64,000 nucleotides of DNA, taken from assembly GCF_008704555.1 (NCBI RefSeq), contig NZ_CP023702.1:7362001-7426000 (forward strand), written 5' to 3'. A model generated the notes under the pieces. That model was not told where the DNA came from. It did not search any database and saw nothing but the letters and a program-made list of their open reading frames with translations. The position numbers and the translations under genes are program-made. Position 1 is the stretch's first letter; each line of letters begins with the position of its first letter. Positions 47,269 to 54,893 of this stretch are shown piece after piece. The DNA comes from Streptomyces nitrosporeus. GTDB taxonomy: Bacteria; Actinomycetota; Actinomycetes; Streptomycetales; Streptomycetaceae.

Positions 47269-48630
47269 TCAGGCCCCGGAGGCGTCCAGCATGGCCTCGC
47301 GCTCGACGACCTTGACGCGCTCGCGGCCCTGTTCGGCGCCCAGCGCCTGCTCGTGGGCGTCCAGGCGGTGCCAGCCCTCACGGGTGGTGTACCGCACGCC
47401 GCGCTGTTCGAGGAAGTCGACGACGGCGTCCGGGCCGGGCTCGGCCGGGGCGGGCAGCCGGCCCGCCGCGTGGTCCTCCAGCAGGCAGGCCACCGTCTCG
47501 TTGGCGTCGCCCTTGGTGTGGCCGATGAGCCCGACGGGGCCCCGCTTGATCCAGCCGGTGACGTACACCGAGGTCATGGGCTCGCCACCGGCGAGGACAC
47601 GGCCCTCGGCGTGCGGGACGGTGCCGGAGACCACGTCGAAGGGCAGCTTGGGCAGCTCCTGGGAGTAGTAGCCGACCGCGCGGTAGACGCTCTGCACGTC
47701 CCAGTCGGTGAACGTACCGGTGCCCCTGACGTTGCCCGTGCCGTCCAGCTCGGTCCGCTCGGTCCGCAGCGCGGTGACCCGGCCGTCCTCGCCGACGACC
47801 TCCACCGGGGACTCGAAGAAGTGCAGGAACAGCTTGTGCGGCCGGTCGCCGACGTCACGGATCGCCCAGTTCTCCAGGGTGGAGGCGACCATGTTGGCCT
47901 GCTTGTTCTCCCGGCGGGTCGCGATGGAGCCCTCGTCGTAGTCGATGTCCTCGGGGTTGACGATGACCTCGATGTTGGGGGAGTGGTCCAGCTCGCGCAG
48001 CTCCATCGGGCTGAACTTGGCCTGGGCGGGACCGCGCCGGCCGAAGACGTGCACCTCCAGCGCCTTGTTCGCCTTGAGGCCCTCGTAGACGTTCGCCGGG
48101 ATCTCGGTGGGCAGCAGCTCGTCCGCCGTCTTGGCGAGGATGCGGGCCACGTCCAGGGCCACGTTGCCCACACCGAGCACGGCGACCTTCTCCGCCTCCA
48201 GCGGCCAGGTGCGCGGGACCTCGGGGTGCCCGTCGTACCAGGACACGAAGTCGGCGGCGCCGTAGGAGCCCTCCAGGCCGATACCGGGTATGTCCAGGGC
48301 GCGGTCGGCGTCGGCGCCGGTGGAGAAGACCACCGCGTCGTAGAAGGACCGCAGATCGTCCAGGTTGATGTCGTTCGGGTAGTCGACGTTGCCGAACAGG
48401 CGGATCTGCGGCTTGTCGAGCACCTGGTGCAGCGCCTTGACGATCCCCTTGATGCGCGGGTGGTCCGGTGCCACGCCGTACCGGATGAGACCGAAGGGGG
48501 CGGGCATGCGCTCGAACAGGTCGATGGAGACACCCGGGTCCTGTGCGGCCTCCGATTTGAGCAGCGCGTCCGCCGCATAGATTCCGGCGGGACCGGCTCC
48601 GACGATGGCGACGCGGACGGGGCGTGTCAT
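47269..48630 (-). CDS. Ferredoxin/flavodoxin-NADP+ reductase, FprA-like
   Basis: A 453-residue adrenodoxin-reductase-type flavoprotein. FAD fold VAIVGAGPAGIYAADALL, then FGLIRYGVAPDHPRIKGI, NADPH fold VLGVGNVALDVARIL, VFGRRGPAQAKFSPMELREL and the C-terminal VTGWIKRGPVGLIGHTKGDA. It transfers electrons from NADPH to ferredoxin, for P450s or iron-sulfur metabolism. ATG 48630 fits the family N-terminus. It diverges from the deazaflavin-type oxidoreductase gene; a possible iron-regulator site lies in the spacer. Confidence 0.95.
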   Translation of the reverse strand: MTRPVRVAIVGAGPAGIYAADALLKSEAAQDPGVSIDLFERMPAPFGLIRYGVAPDHPRIKGIVKALHQVLDKPQIRLFGNVDYPNDINLDDLRSFYDAVVFSTGADADRALDIPGIGLEGSYGAADFVSWYDGHPEVPRTWPLEAEKVAVLGVGNVALDVARILAKTADELLPTEIPANVYEGLKANKALEVHVFGRRGPAQAKFSPMELRELDHSPNIEVIVNPEDIDYDEGSIATRRENKQANMVASTLENWAIRDVGDRPHKLFLHFFESPVEVVGEDGRVTALRTERTELDGTGNVRGTGTFTDWDVQSVYRAVGYYSQELPKLPFDVVSGTVPHAEGRVLAGGEPMTSVYVTGWIKRGPVGLIGHTKGDANETVACLLEDHAAGRLPAPAEPGPDAVVDFLEQRGVRYTTREGWHRLDAHEQALGAEQGRERVKVVEREAMLDASGA

Positions 48631-48686
48631 GGCGTGTTGTTCCTTAGGGCGAACGAACAGAACGAGCACGAGCAGAGTGCGGCGGG

Positions 48687-48702
48687 GTAAGGCTTGGCTT
48701 AC
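48687..48702. promoter_or_regulatory. Possible iron-box-like inverted repeat upstream of fprA-like gene
   Basis: GTAAGGCTTGGCTTAC is an imperfect inverted repeat (arms GTAAG/CTTAC), 57 bases before the ferredoxin reductase start. By eye it matches about 11 of 19 positions of the DtxR/IdeR/DmdR iron box. Weak evidence. The rest of the 307-base divergent spacer (48631-48937) is AT-richer and holds no gene. Confidence 0.3.
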
Positions 48703-48937
48703 TCCGCTTCCCCCACGGTATGCCCTGCGTGGGAGAGACCGGGGAGCGGGGTCGGTGGATATACCGGAAATAAGTTGATGTAAGGCATTAAGCGGCGACG
48801 GAAAAGTGCCGGAATACGTCATCGGTATCCACGGTTCGGACGCGGGCTGTCCACCGCCGGGTGTTCTTCCGTGTTCCACACCACACACGGGACCATCATG
48901 GAAACGCAGCGCACCACCGACGAGAGGAGCAGACGCC

Positions 48938-49381
48938 ATGCCCATCGAGGGCGAGTACGAACCGAGCCCGGCCCAGTGGGTCCGTGAACAGGTCGAACTC
49001 ATCGAGAGCTCCGGCGGCACCGAGGGAACCACCCTCCGGGGGAGGCCGGTCGTCCTCCTGACGACCCGGGGCGCCCGGAGCGGCAAGGTCCGCAAGACAC
49101 CCCTGATGCGCGTCGAGCACGACGGGGAGTACGCGGTGGTGGCCTCGCTCGGCGGAGCCCCCCGGCACCCGGTCTGGTACCACAACGTCAAGGCCGACCC
49201 GCACGTGGACCTGCGGGACGGGACCCTGCGCCAGGACATGATCGCGCGCGAGGTCACCGGCGAGGAGAAAGCCCTGTGGTGGGACCGCGCCGTCGAGGCG
49301 TTCCCCGACTACGCCGACTACCGGGCCAAGACGGACCGGGAGATCCCCGTCTTCGTCCTCACCCCGGAGAACGGCGGCTGA
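48938..49381 (+). CDS. Nitroreductase/deazaflavin(F420)-dependent oxidoreductase family protein
   Basis: A 147-residue split-barrel protein of the DDN/FDOR family: VREQVELIESSGG, PVVLLTTRGARSGKVRKTPLM (phosphate-binding), YAVVASLGGAPRHPVWYHNV and FPDYADYRAKTDREIPVFVL. These use cofactor F420 to reduce quinones or nitro compounds. ATG 48938 has GAGAGGAG nine bases upstream. Monocistronic between a divergent spacer and a terminator. Confidence 0.92.
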   Translation: MPIEGEYEPSPAQWVREQVELIESSGGTEGTTLRGRPVVLLTTRGARSGKVRKTPLMRVEHDGEYAVVASLGGAPRHPVWYHNVKADPHVDLRDGTLRQDMIAREVTGEEKALWWDRAVEAFPDYADYRAKTDREIPVFVLTPENGG

Positions 49382-49400
49382 TCCGCCCGGACCGCACGGA

Positions 49401-49436
49401 GCCCGTGCGGAGGCCCGGTCGCGCCTCCGCACGGGC
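49401..49436 (+). terminator. Hairpin terminator, 14-bp perfect stem
   Basis: GCCCGTGCGGAGGC (49401-49414) pairs with GCCTCCGCACGGGC (49423-49436), 20 bases past the oxidoreductase stop. The following spacer contains GGTGCCGGGCGCCTG twice (49501 and 49527) and no gene. Confidence 0.85.
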
Positions 49437-49613
49437 CGGCGCGCGGGAGCGGCGGCCGGATCAGCCGGTGCGCCGCCCGCGGGCCGGACGCCTGCCGGGG
49501 AGGTGCCGGGCGCCTGTCCGGAAGGTGCCGGGCGCCTGCCCGGGAGGTCCGTACGGAAGGGGCACCGGGGGCCGTCCGGCTCCCCTTCCGGCCGGAGCCC
49601 CTACAGTCGGCGG

Positions 49614-50342
49614 ATGACCCGCCCGGCCCGCCCCGCGTACCTCACAGCCGTCCAGGAGTCCTACGACGCCGTCGCCGCCGACTACGCGGCCCGGGTCAAG
49701 GACCCGGCGGAACTCGACCCGCTCTCACGCGCCATGCTGCACGCCTTCGCCGAAGACGTCCGCGAGGCCGGCCCGGGACCCGTCATGGACGTGGGATGCG
49801 GCCCCGGAAAGGTGACCGCGTACCTCTCCGCCCTGGGCGTGCCCGTCTCCGGGCTCGACATCTCGCCGAAGATGGCCGGCCTGGCCCGCCGCGCCCACCC
49901 CGGTGTGCGTTTCACCGTGGGGACGTTCACCGGCCTGCCCTGCGACGACGGCAGCCTCGGCGGCGTCCTCGCGTACTACTCCACCCACCACACCCCGCCC
50001 GGCCTGCTGCCGCGGGTGTTCGCCGAGTTCCACCGGGCACTCGCCCCCGGCGGCCGGCTGATGCTCGCCGGACACGTGGGCGACGGCGAACACCTGCGCC
50101 CCACCCGGGCGTACGGCGGCCGCCCGGTGTCGTACGAGTCCCACCTGCTGCCGCCGGACCGTATCGCCGGTCTGCTGGACGGAGCCGGACTCACCGTCAC
50201 GGCCCGGCTGGTGGAGGGGCCCGGGAGCGCGGCGGAGCGCGCAAGCGCCGCCTTCTTCGCGCGCAAGCCCGGCGGCCCCCGGCCCCGAACAGCTGAACAG
50301 CACGCGCGGCCCTCCACCCGTCCCGCTGCAATGGACGGGTGA
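49614..50342 (+). CDS. Class I SAM-dependent methyltransferase, first gene of an ABC permease operon
   Basis: A 242-residue methyltransferase: motif I VMDVGCGPGKVTAYL, VSGLDISPKMAGLAR, then LPCDDGSLGGVLAYYSTHHTP and ALAPGGRLMLAGHVG. Substrate unknown. Its stop codon overlaps the GTG of the osmoprotectant-type permease (GTGA), so it is coupled to the transporter, in the position where an ATPase gene would be expected. The C-terminal 20 residues are low-complexity. ATG 49614 is the first good start; a longer frame is not supported. Confidence 0.88.
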   Translation: MTRPARPAYLTAVQESYDAVAADYAARVKDPAELDPLSRAMLHAFAEDVREAGPGPVMDVGCGPGKVTAYLSALGVPVSGLDISPKMAGLARRAHPGVRFTVGTFTGLPCDDGSLGGVLAYYSTHHTPPGLLPRVFAEFHRALAPGGRLMLAGHVGDGEHLRPTRAYGGRPVSYESHLLPPDRIAGLLDGAGLTVTARLVEGPGSAAERASAAFFARKPGGPRPRTAEQHARPSTRPAAMDG

Positions 50343-51016
50343 CCGCACCCCCCGACGACTGCCTCGCGCGCAACGAGTGGATCTGCGGCGCCTACCTCAC
50401 CAGCCGGCGCGGCATCCTCTGGGACGCCACGCTCCAGCACCTCCAGCTGACCGCCCTGTCGGTCCTGCTGGGCTGCGCCGTCGCGCTGCCCCTCGCCCTC
50501 GCCGCCCGCCACCGCCGCTGGGCGGCGGCCCCCGTGCTCGGCGTCACGACCGTCCTCTACACCATCCCCTCGCTCGCGATGTTCTCCCTGCTGCTGCCGG
50601 TGTACGGCCTCTCCGCCACCCTCGTCGTCACCGGACTCGCCCTCTACTCACTGACCCTGCTCGTGCGCAACCTCCTCGCCGGACTGCGCGCCGTACCCGA
50701 GGAGACCCGGCAGGCCGCACGCGGCCTCGGCTACGGACCGCTCCGCCTCCTGCTGACCGTCGAACTGCCCCTCGCCCTGCCCGCCGCCATGGCGGGACTG
50801 AGGATCGCCACCGTCTCCGCGGTGTCCCTGGTCACCGTCGGCGCGATCGTCGGCTTCGGGGGACTCGGCAACCTCGTCTACTCCGGCATGAACACCTTCT
50901 TCAAGGCGCAGGTCCTCACCGCCTCCGTGCTCTGCGTCCTCATCGCCGTGGCCGCCGACCTGCTGCTGCTCGGCGCCCAGCGCCTGCTGACCCCCTGGGC
51001 GCGGAGAGCCGTATGA
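50339..51016 (+). CDS. Osmoprotectant/glycine-betaine-type ABC permease
   Basis: A 225-residue permease of the OpuCB/ProW group. The N-terminus is C-x-N-E-W-I-C (CLARNEWICGAYL), as in related permeases. TM segments are LQLTALSVLLGCAVALPLAL, TVLYTIPSLAMFSLLLPVYG and VSAVSLVTVGAIVGFGGLGNLV; the EAA loop is VPEETRQAARGLGYGPLRL. GTG 50339 overlaps the methyltransferase stop, and the end overlaps the next ATG. Confidence 0.92.
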   Translation: MTAPPDDCLARNEWICGAYLTSRRGILWDATLQHLQLTALSVLLGCAVALPLALAARHRRWAAAPVLGVTTVLYTIPSLAMFSLLLPVYGLSATLVVTGLALYSLTLLVRNLLAGLRAVPEETRQAARGLGYGPLRLLLTVELPLALPAAMAGLRIATVSAVSLVTVGAIVGFGGLGNLVYSGMNTFFKAQVLTASVLCVLIAVAADLLLLGAQRLLTPWARRAV

Positions 51017-51705
51017 CCATCCTCGCCGGCACCTGGTCCTGGCTGACCACCGCCGCCCACTGGTACGGCCCCGACGGCATCTGGACCCGGCTGGGACAGC
51101 ACCTCCTCCTCACCGTCGTCTGCCTGCTGATCAGCTGCGTCCTCGCCCTCCCCGTCGCCCTCCTCCTCGGCCACCTCGGCAGGGGCGGCGCGCTCGCCGT
51201 CAACATCTCCAACACCGGCCGAGCCGTCCCCACCTTCGCCGTCCTCGTCCTGCTGCTGCTCACCCCGGTCGGCTCGTTCGGGCAGGGGCCCACCGTCATC
51301 GCCCTCGTCCTCTTCTCCGTCCCGCCCCTGCTGACCAACGCCTATGTGGGGATGCGCGAGGCCGACCCCGACGTCGTACGCGCCGCGCGGGGCATGGGCA
51401 TGACGGGATGGCAGACGGTGCGCCGGGTCGAACTCCCCCTGGCCCTGCCGCTCGTGCTCACCGGCGTACGCATCGCCGCCGTACAGCTCGTCGCCACCGC
51501 CACCCTCGCCGCGCTGGTCGGCGGCGGCGGGCTCGGCCGGATCATCACGGCGGGCTTCAACCTCGCCTCCACCCCGCAGGTCGTCGCCGGAGCCGTACTC
51601 GTCGCCGCCTTCGCCCTGATCGTCGAAGGGCTCTTCGAAGCCGGCCGGCGGCTGGTGCCGTACCACTCCCGTGGAAACCGCACCGGTGCGGGGGGCACCG
51701 CGTGA
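51013..51705 (+). CDS. Second osmoprotectant-type ABC permease
   Basis: A 230-residue permease: LLLTVVCLLISCVLALPVALLLGH, AVPTFAVLVLLLLTPVGSFG, the EAA loop ADPDVVRAARGMGMTGWQTV and TATLAALVGGGGLGRIITAGF. Pairs with the preceding permease as in OpuCB/OpuCD. ATGA and GTGA overlaps on both sides show a tight operon. Confidence 0.93.
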   Translation: MTILAGTWSWLTTAAHWYGPDGIWTRLGQHLLLTVVCLLISCVLALPVALLLGHLGRGGALAVNISNTGRAVPTFAVLVLLLLTPVGSFGQGPTVIALVLFSVPPLLTNAYVGMREADPDVVRAARGMGMTGWQTVRRVELPLALPLVLTGVRIAAVQLVATATLAALVGGGGLGRIITAGFNLASTPQVVAGAVLVAAFALIVEGLFEAGRRLVPYHSRGNRTGAGGTA

Positions 51706-52661
51706 GGCGGACCGGCAGGAGGGCCGGCACCCTTCCGGCGCTCCTGCTGCTGCTCACCACCGCCTGCGCCACCGGGCCCAGCCTGGAGGACCGGGGAGAC
51801 CTCACGGCACCACCGGGCGACAGCAAGCACCTGACCGTCGGCTCCGCGGGCTTCACCGAGAGCGACCTGCTCGCCCGGATGTACGCCCTGCTGCTGGAAC
51901 AGGCCGGGTACTCGGCGCGGATCCTGTCCGTCACCAACCGGGAGATCTACGAACCCGCCCTGGAGAACGGCCAGATCGACGTCGTCCCCGAATACGCGGC
52001 CACCTTCGCCGACTGGCTGAACGCCAGGACCCACGGCCCGGACGCCCCGCCCGCCGGGTCGCCCGACCTGGCCGCCACCATGAAGGCGCTGCGCGCGCTC
52101 ACCGCGCCCCGGGGGCTCACCGTGCTCCCGCCGGGCCGGGCCGTCGACCGGAACGCCTTCGCGGTCACCGCCTCCTACGCGAAGAAGCACCGCCTGGAAA
52201 CCCTCAGCGACCTGGGCGCCTCGGGACTGCCCGTCCGGCTCGCCGCCGGGGACGAGTGCGTACGGCGCCCTTACTGCGCGCCCGGCCTGAAGAAGACGTA
52301 CGGCATCGACATCACCGCCGTCGACCCCAAGGGCGTCGGTACCACCCAGGCCAAACAGGCCGTGCAGAACGGCCAGGACCAGATGGTCCTCACCACGACC
52401 ACCGACGCCACCCTCGACGACTTCGGCCTGGTACTCCTCGACGACGACCGCCATCTGCAGAACGCCGACCACATCGTCCCCGTGGTCAACCGCGCCCGGG
52501 CCGGGAGCGACGGCGTCCGCACGGCCCTGGAGAAGCTCAACACCGTCCTGACCACCGCCGGCCTCGCCCGGATGAACGAGCGGGTGGACAGCTGGCGCAG
52601 GCTCCCCGAGGACGTCGCGCGCGCCTACCTGGAGGCCGAGGGCCTCCTCCCCGCCGGCTGA
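51702..52661 (+). CDS. Osmoprotectant-type ABC substrate-binding lipoprotein
   Basis: A 319-residue OpuAC/QAT-family binding protein. The signal peptide GRRAGTLPALLLLLTTAC ends in a lipobox. The mature part has VGSAGFTESDLLARMYALLLEQAGY, ENGQIDVVPEYAATFADWL, a Cys pair in GDECVRRPYCAPGL and TTTDATLDDFGLVLLDDDRHLQ. It should bind glycine betaine, choline or related solutes. GTG 51702 overlaps the permease stop. No ATPase gene follows; the next gene is convergent. Confidence 0.92.
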   Translation: MRRTGRRAGTLPALLLLLTTACATGPSLEDRGDLTAPPGDSKHLTVGSAGFTESDLLARMYALLLEQAGYSARILSVTNREIYEPALENGQIDVVPEYAATFADWLNARTHGPDAPPAGSPDLAATMKALRALTAPRGLTVLPPGRAVDRNAFAVTASYAKKHRLETLSDLGASGLPVRLAAGDECVRRPYCAPGLKKTYGIDITAVDPKGVGTTQAKQAVQNGQDQMVLTTTTDATLDDFGLVLLDDDRHLQNADHIVPVVNRARAGSDGVRTALEKLNTVLTTAGLARMNERVDSWRRLPEDVARAYLEAEGLLPAG

Positions 52662-52703
52662 CCGCCCGGGCCCGGCGGCCGGGGCCGTCCTGCCGGGCGC
52701 GCC

Positions 52704-53633
52704 TCACCAGGCCAGGGCGTCCAGCCGGGCCGCGACGCGCGCGCGGTCCCACTCCCCGTCCGCGACCAGCACCCGGTAACGGCGGGTCAGGGTCGCCCCC
52801 GGCTCCAGGACCAGCTCCTCGTGGAACGCGAGCGACGGGGCGACCGCCGCGTACGGGGAGTCGCGCACGAACCAGTGCGCCGGATGCCCGCCGCCCGCGC
52901 CGGTGTGGTCGTTCTCGGGGGAGTGGGCGAAGACGAGCGTCGCGTGCCCGTCCACCCCGTCGTGCTCCCCGCAGTACGCCAGCCAGGGCGCCTGCCGCCC
53001 CATCATCCCCGGCCCCTCGGCGTCCGGGCCGAGGACGCGCCCGCCCGCGAAGGCCCGCGGGCCCCGCCAGAACAGCCCGGTGTAGCCGGCGTCCGGGCGT
53101 CCCTGCGTCGTCGGACTGCCGAAACGCAGAGGCTCCTCACGCCGGTTCGTCACGGCACACGACCAGGTCAGCGCCCAGCTTCCGTCCGCCGGGTCCACGT
53201 CGTGCACCTCGATGCGGCGCGTCTCGTCCGCCCACAGCCCGCCGCCGTACGGATGCCAGGTCAGCCGCTCGGTGAAGCGGGCCCTGCCGTCGCCCGCCGC
53301 CACCTCGTCGAAACCCGCGTGCGCCATCGAACCGACGCGTCCGGGCAGCGCGAGGTACCCCTCGCCGTGCACATAGGAGTTCCCGCCCCACAGGTTCTGG
53401 CCCGACAGGTGCGACGCGGTCATCTGCAGGCCCTTGTGCCAGCGGTGGTCGTTGGGCCGGTAGTCCGTCACCACCCGGCCCGCCAGGGTGCGCAGCGGAT
53501 GTATGTACGGCTTCGGGGCCTCCCAGGCGGCCTCGGCCCGGTAGACGTAACTGAGGAGTTCGGCGCCGGTGTCCGCCACCGTCACCGTCAGGCGCTCTCC
53601 GTGCCGGTGGACGAGCCCGAGCCCGGCCGTCAC
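52704..53633 (-). CDS. PmoA-like (DUF6807) family protein
   Basis: A 309-residue beta-sandwich protein: VYRAEAAWEAPKPYIHPLRTL, NDHRWHKGLQMTASHLSGQNLWGG, LRFGSPTTQGRPDAGYTGLFWRG and HEELVLEPGATLTRRYRVLVADG. Related genes are named PmoA by mistaken analogy to methane monooxygenase; in actinobacteria they sit beside Gfo/Idh/MocA dehydrogenases in sugar-use loci. The molecular role is not established. GTG 53633 overlaps the dehydrogenase stop (GTGA), so it is the second gene of that operon. Confidence 0.88.
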   Translation of the reverse strand: MTAGLGLVHRHGERLTVTVADTGAELLSYVYRAEAAWEAPKPYIHPLRTLAGRVVTDYRPNDHRWHKGLQMTASHLSGQNLWGGNSYVHGEGYLALPGRVGSMAHAGFDEVAAGDGRARFTERLTWHPYGGGLWADETRRIEVHDVDPADGSWALTWSCAVTNRREEPLRFGSPTTQGRPDAGYTGLFWRGPRAFAGGRVLGPDAEGPGMMGRQAPWLAYCGEHDGVDGHATLVFAHSPENDHTGAGGGHPAHWFVRDSPYAAVAPSLAFHEELVLEPGATLTRRYRVLVADGEWDRARVAARLDALAW

Positions 53634-54781
53634 GGGGCGGCCTTCGCCGCTCCGCCGGGCGCCCAGCCCGGGACACCGCCGTGCAGGGCGCTGTAGAAGG
53701 GATCGCCCGGCACGATCTCGCCGGCCTGGACGGTGGCACCGGTGAAGGCCGCCTTGTAGAGGGCGGTGACCAGTTCGAGGCTCTTGCGCCCGTCGTCCCC
53801 ACTGCTGCGCGGTCTGCGCCCGGCCCGCAGATCGGCCAGCAGCCCGCGCAGCTGGACCTCGTGCGAACTGGGCTCGTCGGCGCCGAAGTCCTGCCAGGCC
53901 GCCGCCTCCCCGGCGGACACCCCCGGTGCGGGCGTGATCCGCCAGTCCGCGTTGCGGTGCCCGTACAGATGGGTGAGCTCGACCGTCGCACGCGCGCAGT
54001 CGATCCGGATCCGGCTGACCTCGTCCGGGCACAGCGCGCTGCTGACGACCGTGGCCAACGCGCCGTTCCCGAAACGGACCAGGGCCGTGGAGACGTCCTC
54101 CGTCTCGATGTCGTGCACCAGCCGCCCCGCCATCGCGCGGATCTCGGCCCACGGCCCGAGCAGGTCGAGCAGCAGGTCCATCTGGTGGATGCCGTGCCCC
54201 ATCGTCGTGCCGCCGCCCTCGTCGGCCCAGGAACCCCGCCAGGGAACGGAGTAGTACGCCTGGTCCCGGTACCAGGTGGTCTGGCAGTGCACCACCAGCG
54301 GCCGCCCCAGCGCGCCCCGGGCCAGCAGCTCCCGCACATGCCGGGATCCCGAGCCGAAGCGGTGCTGGAAGACGATCGACGCGTACGGCCCGCCGTCCGC
54401 GCCCTCCGCCGCCTCGATCGCGTCGAAGTCCTCCAGCGACGGGCACGGCGGTTTCTCGCACCACACCCAGGCCCCGGCCCGCAGCGCCGCCACCGTCTGG
54501 TCACGGTGGAAGCGCGGCGGGGTGCACAGCGTCACCAGGTCGGGCCGCTGTTCGGCGAGCATCCGGTCGAGGTCCGTGTACGCGTGGGCGATACCCGCGT
54601 CCGCGCGGAAGGACTCGGCGGCGTCCGCCGACACATCGACCGCGGCGACGATCTCCAGCGGCTGCTCGGCCGCGAGTGCCGTCAGCGCGGGCAGATGGCT
54701 GACGCGCGCGATCGCGCCGGTGCCGACCACCGCGACCCGTACCGGCCCGCGGCCGGAACCATGGCTGGGCGTGACAAACAC
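53630..54781 (-). CDS. Gfo/Idh/MocA-family sugar oxidoreductase
   Basis: A 383-residue NAD(P)-dependent dehydrogenase. The Rossmann motif is VRVAVVGTGAIARVSHLPAL, then DLVTLCTPPRFHRDQTVAALRAGAWVWCEKPP, where EKP carries the catalytic Lys, and GGGTTMGHGIHQMDLLLDLLG near 210. The open frame reaches 54868, but a promoter and LacI-type operator lie within that extension, so transcription starts downstream of it; GTG 54781 (VFVTPSHGSGRGPV) is the best remaining start. It oxidises a sugar or inositol-like substrate, with the PmoA-like gene coupled downstream. Expected to be derepressed when its LacI-type regulator binds an inducer. Confidence 0.9.
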   Translation of the reverse strand: MFVTPSHGSGRGPVRVAVVGTGAIARVSHLPALTALAAEQPLEIVAAVDVSADAAESFRADAGIAHAYTDLDRMLAEQRPDLVTLCTPPRFHRDQTVAALRAGAWVWCEKPPCPSLEDFDAIEAAEGADGGPYASIVFQHRFGSGSRHVRELLARGALGRPLVVHCQTTWYRDQAYYSVPWRGSWADEGGGTTMGHGIHQMDLLLDLLGPWAEIRAMAGRLVHDIETEDVSTALVRFGNGALATVVSSALCPDEVSRIRIDCARATVELTHLYGHRNADWRITPAPGVSAGEAAAWQDFGADEPSSHEVQLRGLLADLRAGRRPRSSGDDGRKSLELVTALYKAAFTGATVQAGEIVPGDPFYSALHGGVPGWAPGGAAKAAP

Positions 54782-54818
54782 CCCCTGAGGTGCGAGGAGA
54801 AGGGCGCGCCCACCGGAT

Positions 54819-54834
54819 GGTAAGCGCTTTCTCC
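54819..54834. promoter_or_regulatory. LacI-family operator (minus-strand GAAAGCGCTTACC)
   Basis: On the minus strand GGAGAAAGCGCTTACC follows the -10 box of the sugar-oxidoreductase promoter after five bases. The core is identical to the pectate lyase operator over ten bases, and the position relative to the promoter is similar. Confidence 0.75.
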
Positions 54835-54839
54835 GGGGA

Positions 54840-54868
54840 AATTTAGGCTCCTCGGCGGTATGGGTCAA
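54840..54868 (-). promoter_or_regulatory. Promoter of the oxidoreductase-PmoA operon
   Basis: Minus strand TTGACC (54868-54863) and TAAATT (54845-54840) with a 17-base spacer. It lies in the 25-base gap after the esterase gene stop (54894) and directly before the operator. Confidence 0.7.
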
Positions 54869-54893
54869 GAGGGGGACGGGCCGCGCGCGGAGG

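Noticed and set aside
52670..52698. Terminator between the osmoprotectant operon and the PmoA-like gene
   Set aside because: Only a 7-bp stem (GCCCGGC/GCCGGGC) with a 15-base loop, which is expected by chance at this GC content.
54782..54868. N-terminal extension of the Gfo/Idh/MocA protein to ATG 54868
   Set aside because: The -35, -10 and operator lie within it, so it would not be on the transcript from that promoter; the residues are also not family-like.
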